From NCBI RefSeq assembly GCF_000711695.1, contig NW_013546946.1:1-64000 (forward strand): a stretch of 64,000 nucleotides of DNA, read 5' to 3'. The notes below the pieces were generated by a model. That model did not search any database. It was not told the DNA's origin and saw only the letters and a list, made by a program, of their open reading frames with translations. This DNA is from Tilletiaria anomala UBC 951 (taxonomy: Eukaryota > Basidiomycota > Exobasidiomycetes > Georgefischeriales > Tilletiariaceae). This document shows, piece by piece, positions 46,048 through 55,990 of the stretch. Position 1 is the first letter of the stretch. Each line of letters opens with the position of its first letter. A program made the translations under genes and the position numbers.

Positions 46048-46587
46048 CTAGATGAGCAGGCGCTCGATCTGGAGCGGAAACAAGCAAGAAATCAGTCAAG
46101 TTTCCATAATGCATGTTTTGCAGATGACCGCAAAGGGCACTCACAGCCTGCTTGATGGTCTGAATCTGGCTCTGTAACTCCCGAGCCTCGTTCGTGGTGA
46201 CCGAAGCGGCGATGACTGGCCTGCTGACGCCGCATGCTCTGCCGAGGGCAGTCTTGCTGGGCACAAAAATGTAGGGAACATTCTTATCCTCGCAGAGCAG
46301 TGGCAGAGCCAGCACAATTTCGATGGGCTCAGTATCCGCAGCCATGACGATGAACTCGCAAATACCTCGGTTCAGGGTCTTGGTGGCCTCGTTGGCTCCC
46401 TTCTTAAGCTGCTTATAGTGCGATCTGGCATAGCAGGGGGGCGAGAAGGAGATATCATCAGAATCATAATAATTGTCTTTCCAAAGATCGCACAGCTCCA
46501 GACTCACGCTTGCTGCACGAGATCCAGAATCTGGTTGGTGAGCGTTGCATCCGCAAGCGGGAACGCCTTAGGGTTCACTTCCGCCAT
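46048..46587 (-). CDS. SNU13: Snu13/NHP2L1 (15.5K) RNA-binding protein
   Basis: Three exons: 46587-46508, 46424-46145 and 46068-46048, 381 nt, 126 aa. The first exon codes [20 protein letters not shown]. The first splice restores [20 protein letters not shown], and the 21-nt last exon restores IKQAIERLLI. The L7Ae/L30e fold binds kink-turns in U4 snRNA and box C/D snoRNAs, so it works both in the U4/U6.U5 tri-snRNP and in rRNA methylation. Conservation to the animal protein is near complete, including [18 protein letters not shown] 13-bp element shared with the DnaJ gene lies 226 bp upstream. Confidence 0.98.
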
Positions 46588-47244
46588 TTTATCGGAGACT
46601 TGTATCTTTGAAGTGATCGACACGTTTCTCGGCTGGATCAGAAGGAGTAGATGACCTCACGACGATGGATCACTGGTCCTTGCTGCAGCAGGTGTGGTGA
46701 AGTATTATAGTTAGAAGCATGGATGAATTGAGGGCAATCGTATATTGCTGCAGGGGATTCTAAGGTGTGAAGAAATTGAGATGCAAAGAGTGCTTTCTTT
46801 CTTTTCAAATTTGTTCCGAGTTCCGCTCTCCATTTTCTCGAGACAATAAAAAATTTGTCCAAATTGCCAAAGGCTTGTGGCGTGCCTTTTCTGTTTCTTC
46901 TCTTTTTGCTTCCTTCCTTCCTACCTTTCCCTCTCCTTTCGGTACGCCCCTTACTGGCCACTCTTTCGATCAATACACAGATTAAGAGTTTGACAGGTCA
47001 CAGCCGTGCTCTCCTTTTGGAGGCTTGCTAGACGGCAGGGGCTCAAAAAGAGCTCTTTCACAAGATCAGAGGTCGCTGGGCAGTTGCATGTCGTCACTTC
47101 GACCGGGCATAGCAGCATATCAGCTTCCCCTACACTCCAAAAGGATTCCATACTTCAACAAGCTGACTCGTATAGTGAACTGGATGTACCAAGTCGGATG
47201 CTCTATCCTGAACCCAGGTCGGCTGCACGAATAGCATATGTATT
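46588..47244. other. Intergenic, SNU13 promoter side
   Basis: 657 bp between SNU13 and the 3' end of ATE1, both minus strand. It contains GTTCCGAGTTCCG at 46813-46825 and a pyrimidine-rich run at about 46887-46940. No gene seen. Confidence 0.55.
46813..46825. promoter_or_regulatory. GTTCCGAGTTCCG element upstream of SNU13
   Basis: Identical to 13 bp within the DnaJ-upstream repeat (41249-41261). Function unknown. Confidence 0.4.
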
Positions 47245-49025
47245 TCAATCATCATTGCCGTCATCTCCTATGAGGAACAGAATACATCGGCTGACAATTT
47301 CGAATCCTGTGGCAGCAATAAAGTTGCACGCCTTGGCTCCCTTCGCTGTACTGGTCATCTTGCCGGCCAAAACATACGGCAGTACAAGCAACGGCTGAGC
47401 GCCTTGCTCCTGTGCGTCAGCGTCGATTACGAATATATTCGCCCATTGAGATATTGCGCTTGGGTTGGCGACCGCCGACAGGTCCAGAAAGCCTGGAGGA
47501 GCCGGCGAGGGAATTGAGCTTGAAGGAGTAGCGGGTCCTTCGACTGAATATTTTCTGTGCCCGTGATCACGGAAAGCGGCTGTTGATGAGTTGAAGTCAA
47601 ATCGTACGCCTCGGTCGAGCGCTGGCTTCACACTATCGAAGTGACGCCAAGTCCCATCGCGCTGTGCAGCCATCGCAACAAAGTTGATGATGTTACTCGA
47701 ACAGACACGTCTCGAACTTGGTCAATCTTCAGAAACTCACCAAGTCGAGCAGCTCGCTAGGCTTGTATTGAGATTTGTACTTCATCTTCTGACAGTCATG
47801 AATGTAATAACCTAAGTAGTAAAACTCCAGGTCTTGCATATTCGGCCGCTGTTGTAATTGCTGCACGAGCAAAATTTCTCGCATGGCGCTGATCGTGCCT
47901 AGATTGAGGTGCGAGAATGCTGGGTCGTAGAAAAGGTAGACGGAAGACACACAGTGTGGCAGAATGTCCAGGACGCCAACGGCAATCAATTTGTCGTCCA
48001 CTGTAAAATCATGGCGTTTGGTCACTCATTGCCGAACGAAGTTTTGACTGGCATTGCCTCTCACAGCGGTATTCATGATGATAGCTACCGTATGGTACCG
48101 CCTCTTCAGCTGCGATTTCACTCAGATCGAGCGCTTGGTCCGAAGCCAATATAATACCGCTGCGACCACTGCTGGTGTCGGACGCAGTAGGTAGCATGCG
48201 TCGGATAGGTGAATCTACTAGAAAGCGAGTGAACCCGGCTTCAGAGGACACGTCTCCTGGTGACTGGCTGTGTATTGCGATCTGGTAGCGTCGAAAGAGG
48301 GAGTACTTTTCTGCCGTGAAAGTGCTCGGAACTAGGCTGGTCTGAATCCCCCCAATATATCCGATATGGTATTATCACGACTGGATCAAGTAGATGTCGA
48401 AGGGAGATGATGCTCACCTTCAAGCATTTTGTGATTCTGTTTGACCCAGACATTTGACTGTTGTTTGCAACCTTACTGACTTCGTCCGCCGTCGATTCTA
48501 TTTGAGCCCACCTCTTGGGTAAACCGAATTTTGCATTATCCTTGCCTTTCTTCTTCGAAGGCCGCTGAGCACCACGCACGTCCCAGTACAGCCTTGCAAG
48601 CGAGCGGCGTTGCTGTTTGCCGGGTCGATAATCCTCTGCTTTCAATCTGTCGCGGGGCCGAACAGGCGGACATCTGGTCAGTTACAATGGCCAAATGCTA
48701 TCAACCTGCAAAATTTGATTCACCGAATGGTAAGATGAGCGCAGCATGTCCGCAGATTGTCAGGCTTGTACAGATATAGTCCCGACCTCCTCCAATTGCT
48801 GTCAATGAGATCTTGATACTCGTATGGCGAGAGGTCATAAGCCTATGAGTTCGGCGCAAGTCAGAAACGTCCATGGTCTCGAATACGTGCCATTTCACCA
48901 GCCAGACATACCCAGGCGCCGTATGTACACGATGTCTTCTTTTCTATCAGTTTCAATGACGGGTCGCAGTAGTTACAAGTCGAGCGAGAGTAGCCAATCG
49001 GCGCCACCAGACTTGAGGGAGGCAT
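47245..49025 (-). CDS. ATE1: Arginyl-tRNA--protein transferase
   Basis: Six exons: 49025-48912, 48842-48724, 48673-48418, 48341-48065, 48000-47741 and 47661-47245, 1443 nt, 480 aa. It adds Arg from Arg-tRNA to N-terminal Asp/Glu (and oxidised Cys) of proteins, making them substrates of the Arg/N-degron ligase. The N-terminal domain shows [48 protein letters not shown] and LTIRC with the expected Cys pairs. The C-terminal domain shows [61 protein letters not shown] and [20 protein letters not shown]. Intron 2 is only 50 nt, the shortest in the window. It is divergent with the ELP2 fusion, 377 bp between starts. Confidence 0.95.
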
Positions 49026-49402
49026 TATCACGATGGCCCGTCAAAGTTACCACCAACGAATGGTCGCAGTCGCTCCAGAAGGATCTGCTCTAAGATTGTG
49101 TCTGGTAAATTCCAGAAGTCCTGGTCACATGCTGAGTCAAGGATGCAGATGTAGTGAGCAACGTGTGCTCGTATTTGGCATTTTGGAATGGGTGAATGAA
49201 TCTGGTTTAAGCATCACAAAAAATCGCAACGCGGGCGCACATTACAGGCCAAAGTCGACAGCACAACCTAGTTCGTCGGTAGTTTGGCATCTCGAATCCA
49301 TCAGGTCTTCGCCAAGCTTCATGCATTGAGCTCTTTGACACAATCGACATCGACTCCCTAGGCCCGGATCACGGCAAACCTTGGAGTGGTTCGACTATCA
49401 CA
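49026..49402. other. Divergent promoter ATE1/ELP2
   Basis: 377 bp with no gene and no distinctive motif noticed. Confidence 0.5.
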
Positions 49403-52400
49403 ATGACTCGCCTTATCTATGCCTCGACGGGGGCGAACCGCGCGTCGAACATAGCAGACTCAGGCGTTGTGTTGCTCTCAGGGTCGTCGGCAAGCTCACA
49501 GCATCGCTCGTCAGCATCGATCTCGACAGCGGAAGATCAAAAGACTGTTCTCACGGTGCCAGTACTGGCATATGCTACACACAAGTCCGTTGTCTTCTGG
49601 GAAGATCCGCAAGGCTCCGCATCGGAAGGGATCACGTCGATTCTGCACGCTGGCGATGCCCCAATCACCGCGCTCCGCTTTTTGCTGCAGACGGCACCGC
49701 AGGGTAGCTCAGCAGTGTACGCAGGCGTCATCTCAGCGCTCGCCATCGGCTGCACAGATGGAACAGTCAGCGTCTTCCGGCCTCACCGAGCGTCAGGTGC
49801 TGCAGCTGGTAAACGGAGAGAGGCACGGCTTACCTGGAAACGCAGCGCAAGATGGAAGAAGCTGCATTCTGGCTCCATTTCGACCATCGGCACTGTCAAA
49901 CCTACACCTGGATTCCAGGTGTCACCTTTTCTTTCCGAGCAATTGCTGGTCACCGGCGGCTCCGATGGAAAATTACGGATTTGCAGGATGCAAGCCGGCG
50001 AGATGGATGACGCTACCATCGAGGAACCTGCGGTGTTAGATCTGGCGGGTGCTTTCCCACTGTCGGCAGCGCTTTGCGTCATTCCTGGATCTGGGCGTCT
50101 GATCCTTGCCGTTGGCATCACCAAGGCCAAGGTCATGATTTTTGCCCAAACACATAATGCAACAACCTTTGAGCGGGTGGCCATGCTTGATGGCCATGAC
50201 GACTGGGTGCGCTCACTCGACATGTGCAGCACTGCGCCGGATCAGTCCTCGGATGTGCGAGTAGAGATCATGATTGCAACGGCTTCGCAAGACAGCTGTA
50301 TCAGACTTTGGCGTGTCAAAGAACAGCAGCAGAGAACATGGACGGCGCCAAAAGACGCCTTCGAGACGTTGGCTTCCAAGCTAGAAGAGGACAAAGCGGA
50401 TGATCGAGGCGTATCAACCAAAGCGCACCCATTCAGCCTGTCTGAGCTGCATGGTACGGACAAGCATTTCTCCATTGCGTTTGATGCCTTGCTTGTCGGG
50501 CACGACGGATGGGTCAATGATGTTCGATGGGCCATGCCCACCCTCCACGCCCAGCCTGCAGCCCTCCTCTCAGCTGGCGCCGATGGCAGCTCGATCCTCT
50601 GGGCGCCTTCCCCATCAGGAAATGCTACAATGAAATCATTAAGCGATAAAAAATCGCACCATGACCGGCAGCTTCGCACTTTTGCACATCCAGATACATT
50701 GGCCGACTCGGCACTTTGGCTGCCGTCTGCGAGGTTCGGGGAAGTCGGCGGCGTCGCGACGGGCGGTTTCTACGGTTCCTGTTGGCTTCCACGGAGCGGA
50801 GATGGAGACTCTGCCCTATCCATGATGGCCCATGCATGGAACGGCGCAACACACCTCTTCAGAAGCGAATCTGCAGATGCCAAGTGGACTGCTATGCCAT
50901 CGATCGGGGGACACCTTGGAGCAGTGAAAGGCGTCGCCTGGGAGCCTCAAGGGACGTGGTTCCTCAGTGCTGGACTAGATCGAACCACCCGCTTGCATGG
51001 GCAGTCCAAACGTGGTAAATTTCGGTCATGTTGGTACGAGCTCGCAAGACCTCAGACACACGGGTACAGCCTAAGCTCCGTCGCATGGCTTGATCGCCTG
51101 TCCTTTGCAAGCGCGGCCGACGAGAAGATCGTCCGCATCTTTGAGGCGCCTCGAGGATTCGTAGAGACAGTCAAAAACCTCGGAGCAGACCAGCCAGATG
51201 CAGGAAGTGATCCAGCCGAGATAGCTGTTGTGCTACAACTACCTGGGCTGCAGGAGCTACTGCATCCGGATGCTTTGCAAAAGCCCCTGCACGAAGTGGC
51301 TCAGGTGCTACAATCGAGGCAACGATTGACGGTCCTGGTTGTATCGTCTCTCTTTGACAGTTTTACGGAGAAAACAGGTCCTGCACCAGAGTTAGGATTC
51401 AAAACGATCGAGAGGTTTCTTAAGTGGACATATGCTCAAGTTTGGAGCGTGGCAGTCAAACGGGATGTATTGGATGTGGACATTGATGTCCTACCGCTCC
51501 CAGCAACCAATGCAGAGCAGATCGGAAAACTGCTGGGCAGTGCGAGGCAGATCTTTTCCGTGGCAGGTGAGCAAGCAGGCTGACAAAAATGTTCGCACCA
51601 CTGATGGCCCGCCGACTCTCACAGACTATGAATTTGAGGTTGGAGCTCAAACAGCGGTCGAAGTTACACTCTTAAAGCCTGGCCCCAAGCCTCAGGCACA
51701 AGAACGTCATATATCACCCGACGATGGATTTCCTCGACATCATGCTATTGCCCTTGGAGGCACATTCGACCATTTGCACGTCGGTCATAAGATTCTATTA
51801 AGCATGGCATGCCTCATCTGCACCAAGCGCATCGTAGTTGGCGTCACCAGTGAGTGGCGTGCGTCCATGGTAACGAAGTAACCGCTGGTTGACCTCAATC
51901 TTTCCATTACAGCTGACGTGATGCTGAAAAAGAAATCGAACGCTCACCTGTTAGAGGGACTTCCCGAGCGGATTGACCGCGTGGATACGTTCATCAGGCG
52001 GTTCCGCAGCTGCTTTTTCCCCATCAAGCAGGATGTTGTCGAGCTCGCGGACGTCTGTGGCCCAGCTGGGACCGATGCCGATTTGAACGCTCTGCTCGTC
52101 ACAGATGAGACAATCGCAGGGGCGAACATGGTCGCCGACGAGAGGAAGAAGAATGGCCTCCAGCCACTAGAACGATACGTGATCGGCGTCATCGGAGCTG
52201 CAGGAGAGACCGTTGTTCACGGCAAGGATGCGGCGGAATTTGCAGCAAGCAAGGTGGGCAGCACAGCTATCCGAAAATGGCTTACCTCCAAGGGTCAACA
52301 GGCAGGTGCGCATCCGCTGAGTGCTTCTGAACGACCCATTGGGGCTAGCGTACCTCCCCTCGGCCTTTCAAACCGTGCCGTCTACGAAGGACGAAATATC

Positions 52401-53201
52401 GAGGAACAACCCAGCCAGAGTGGCCAGCCGCTGGGAAAAGCATCGAACTCAGTTGCTACGGCGCAGATCCGCCCGCCAACAGAAGCGGAGCTCGTCGTAA
52501 CCACTTTGTGGCCCGAGTTGGACAAGCTGTATGGACATGGATACGAGATGCTCAGTGTTGCTGCCTCACCCGATGGACGCTTTTGCGCCAGTTCCTGCAA
52601 GTCGACATCGCCAGAGCATGCGGTCATTCGTCTGCACGACCGAAACAAGGGCTGGAAGGAAGTCAGTGTGCTTGCGGGCCATACACTCAGCATCACACGG
52701 ATCCGATTCTCCCCCAGTGGCCAATACCTGCTCTCTGTCAGCCGCGACAGGAGCTGGAGGCTGTACCAGTGGAGCACGAGCAGTGATCAATACGAACCCG
52801 CTGCAGTCCTGGAGAAGGCCCACGCTAGGATTTTATGGGACTGCGCCTGGCTTCCAGGCGGAGATGCCTTCGTCACGGCATCAAGGGACAAGTCAGTGAA
52901 GATATGGGCCATCAAAGCTTCGACTTCCGGTCCTGTTCAAGTCAGTCTTGAAGCAACACAAACGATGCTTGGACCCGCAACCGCGATCGCAGTGGCGACA
53001 GACAACACGATTGCTACCGGCCTCGAGAACGGCCAAGTCCATCTTTTAGTCAAGGGTGCCGACGGTACGTGGAGAACAAAGACCAGCTTTTCAGCGCACA
53101 CCGAGGCTGTCTCCGAAATGTGCTTCAGGCCAGGCCATCCAACCCAGCTGCTATCCGCAGGCGAAGATGGACTGGTTCAACTAATAGAACTCGATGAGTG
53201 A
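49403..53201 (+). CDS. ELP2: Elongator subunit 2 with embedded phosphopantetheine adenylyltransferase
   Basis: Three exons: 49403-51566, 51625-51849 and 51913-53201, 3678 nt, 1225 aa. Residues 1 to about 600 are Elp2 WD40 blades (MLDGHDDWVRSLDM, LLVGHDGWVNDVRWA, IGGHLGAVKGVAWEPQGTWF, ending ADEKIVRIFEAPRGFVE). Residues about 609-930 are a PPAT: an N-terminal alpha/beta region, then IALGGTFDHLHVGHKILL (HxGH within 771-776), KKKSNAHLLEGLPERIDRVD and GSTAIRKW (912-919). Elp2 resumes at about 940 with SVPPLGLSNRAVYEG and runs to the last blades (LYGHGYEMLSVA, LSVSRDRSWRLYQW). PPAT makes dephospho-CoA from 4'-phosphopantetheine and ATP. Elp2 scaffolds Elongator, whose Elp3 uses acetyl-CoA to modify wobble uridines. 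The insert lies in a variable Elp2 loop, so both folds could persist. Both introns lie inside the PPAT part. Confidence 0.92.
51227..52320 (+). other. PPAT domain inserted in ELP2
   Basis: Codes about aa 609-930 of the fusion, across both introns. It includes a region typical of eukaryotic PPAT N-termini (LQLPGLQELLHP, LTVLVVSSLFDSF) and both nucleotidyltransferase signatures, HxGH and a GSTAIR variant of ISSTxxR. The catalytic residues seen argue for activity. Confidence 0.85.
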
Positions 53202-53350
53202 TTCACAGCAGCATGATTAAAGTTGTCCAAGTATACTACAAATTAATGGAGGTACTGCGAAGGGTCTATCCGGCGAAATTGCAGAAAGCACGTGCATCAA
53301 ATGCAAGGATGATAGCAAAGGCAGCAAAGACCGTAGAAGAATACAGAAGG

Positions 53351-55990
53351 TTACCGACCCTTGCCGCCTGGCGAATAGTTGGAGCGAGCGCGCAGCCAGG
53401 GGCCAAACTTCCAAAGGAGAAATGGCGCAGGAATACCGATGACGATCGTTACCGCCGCCAGGATTGTGTTGCCGATGCCGTAGCCAAGAGCCTTGTACAT
53501 TGCAGGAGCGAAGAGCGGGAACCCAAATCCAGCCAAGCTGCGCAGGAAAGCAGCGGCGCTGAGTGCTGACGCGGCGTAGAGGCTGTATTGATCGACGAGG
53601 TAGTTTTGGATGCTGAGAAAGACGCCCTGCACGAAAGAATCGAAGGTTACGAGTCGGTTGATATGGGTCAGTACGCTGGCTAAGCCGGAACTAGGGAACC
53701 AACATCAATGCAAAGAGCTCACCATGAGACCGAACCCGAAGAGGGCCGAGCCGATATTTGGAACGATCCAATGGACTGCATACTCGGCACTCCAGCCGTA
53801 GAGGAGAATGCCAACTGGAAGGATGCAAGAAGTGGCCATCATGAGCGGCAATTTGAACTCTGGTTGACCGACTCCATCATTCTGTTCCTTGAAGTACCTG
53901 TAAATGCGATCTACGAGTCGGCCACCGATCTGCCCGCCGAGCGAGAAACCAACGGCGAGGCTGAAGTAGTTGAGCGATGAGATACCGACGCTTTCGTGAT
54001 ATCTGAGAACGAACACTTCCGAGAAGGTGGTCAGGATCAGGTACATACATCCATATACCATGGACCCTAAGAGTGACTCGAAAAAGGCATTGATCAGCAA
54101 TGTTTTATGAGCGCGTTACAAAGAACCTGACGCGATGACCACTCACCGTAGATTGCCAAGAGCTGGACCACTTGCTCGGTGGCGAGAAAGACAAAGGGGC
54201 GGATTAGATTTCGTTTGAATCGCGCCTTCCAATCCTCATTATTCTGCAGCTGAAAGATGGTGTGTAACTTGAGGTTACCTGTCTCCTTCTTGAGTCTGTT
54301 GCACTTGAGCTCCAAGATTCGCGGCTGGTACGTTTCCGGCAAGATGACCATCCCGATGCTGGCGATACAGAATCCGAACATCGTAACGGCCCAAAAGATC
54401 CAGCGCCAACGGTTATCAGTGTGCAAGCCCTGCACTATCCATCCACCGACGATTGGGCCGATGCACGGTCCCAGCAGTGGCGCAAGCGAGTAAACACTCA
54501 TTGCGGTCCCTCGTTCGTCCGGCGTGAAGAGATCAGAGATGGTACCCCCACCGACTGCCAAGGGTGCGCTCCCTCCAAGCCCACAGAAGAACCGGAAAGC
54601 GGTGAGCTGCTCACTGCTCTGGGCAAAGCCACAGACCAGGGAGAAGATAAGGAAAACACCGTTGGAGCACTGCAAGACGATGCGGCGGCCGAACATTTCT
54701 GACAACGGCGCAAGGAAGAGCGGGCCTGATGGCAGGCATGAAAGGGCAGAATGCACCAGCCAATCAGCTATGATTGATCCATGCGAAGGGAAGAAAGGGC
54801 AGTGCCACTTCAAACATTCCTCACTCACCTATAGCATACGCAAGGACGAATACTGAGAGCATCATACTTTGTTTGGCGCTATTCGTGACGGTGAACTGCT
54901 CGCTCAACAGCGGCAGGGCTGGCGCGATCATACTCGATGAGAGCGGTGACAACAGCGTGTAGCACGAGACAACGGTGACGACAGCCCTTTTGCGCTTTCT
55001 GGACCAATTGCGTGGATTCTCTTGGCTGGTCGGCGAGTCCCACGTGACGAGGTTTGGATCGCCTTCTGAGTCTTGAGACTCTTTGCCGCTGCTTGGAACA
55101 GCGGTCCCGTGCCATGGAGCGACGGGATCCATCGCGCTGACACCGTGCAGATGCGCGGCGTCGACAGTTGACGCGGTTGAAATAGACTCAACGCCCCCCT
55201 TTTCGAGGTGTACGTCTGCTGTACCGGGTCGTGATGCTGGACGAAGCCCGCGTTCAGCGCTCCGGCCGCTCGCGCTGCTGCGGACACGCTCCAACTTGCT
55301 CATCACTGCGTCACACATTGGCGCATCGTGTTTCTCGTAATTTTCTACCTGATCGGCGAGTGTTTTCTGCCCCTGTTCCTCCTCCTTCGCCTTTGCATAC
55401 CTCTCTTCTTTTGCATCGGCCCTTTTGGAGGATGATTCTTGCAACTGATTGCTGGCAGTTCCTTGCCGATTCGCAGATCGTGCGCTGCGCCTTGAGAGCG
55501 TGCGATGGTGCTGTGGCCGCTGGCTGTTTGCATCGTCCTCATGACGATCATGATGTTGGTGCCTGTGCTGTATCGAGTGCAAAGCAAACTCAGCGTCGAC
55601 ACCAGACGTATCGGCGTCATACCGAACACGAGGCGAAACCGAGCGCTGGAGCTCTTCTCCCAGCCCTGCTCCTTCATCGTGGCTATGCAAGGATAAGTCC
55701 CCAGAGTGCCTTGACGAGCGCGACTGCGGGCGGGAGCGGGTCAGTGCGCTCGGCAAGCGGGGTTTTCCCAAAGCGCCAAAGAAACCGCCGACGGCGGACG
55801 GACACGCGGCCCCGGACACTGCTGCCTCTTGCTGAGGCCTGGCATGGTATTGCGGTTCAACGAATTGCATGCTTTGCCTAGTGCTCGAGGTGGGTCGCGC
55901 GGCTTGTCTTGCGGCTGGAGTTGGAGTGGATCCGGGAGCGGGTGGGGTTTTCGCGCTTCCTGTTTCGACGCCATAGGTGGAGGACCCCAT
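53351..55990 (-). CDS. MFS drug/H+ antiporter, DHA1 (12-TM) type, long N-terminus
   Basis: Four exons: 55990-54829, 54725-54147, 54066-53723 and 53626-53351, 2361 nt, 786 aa. Splices restore AYAIGPLFLAPLSEMFGRR (the DHA1 A-motif region), LLAIYGSMVYGCMYLILTTF and FGFGLMGVFLSIQNYLVDQY. Other family signatures are RFFCGLGGSAPLAVGGGTISD, DERGTAMSVYSLAPLLGPC and GPIVGGWI. The closest known types are polyamine, fluconazole and mycotoxin exporters of the plasma membrane; substrate is unknown. About 330 N-terminal residues before the first helix are Ser/Arg/His/Gln-rich and likely a phosphorylated cytosolic tail. ATG 55990 is the first in frame. It is convergent with the ELP2 fusion, stops 149 bp apart. 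Confidence 0.92.

Noticed and set aside
51567-51590. Treating 51583 as the true end of ELP2 and PPAT as a separate downstream gene
   Set aside because: The stop lies in a 58-nt GT-AG intron, both flanking splices keep frame, and the C-terminal half of Elp2 is found only after the PPAT.
53627-53722. Alternative acceptor near 53680 in the MFS gene giving extra residues before GVFLSIQ
   Set aside because: Phase does not match the strong ATG|GTGAGC donor; GTGCAG at 53629-53627 keeps frame and restores the DHA1 helix.
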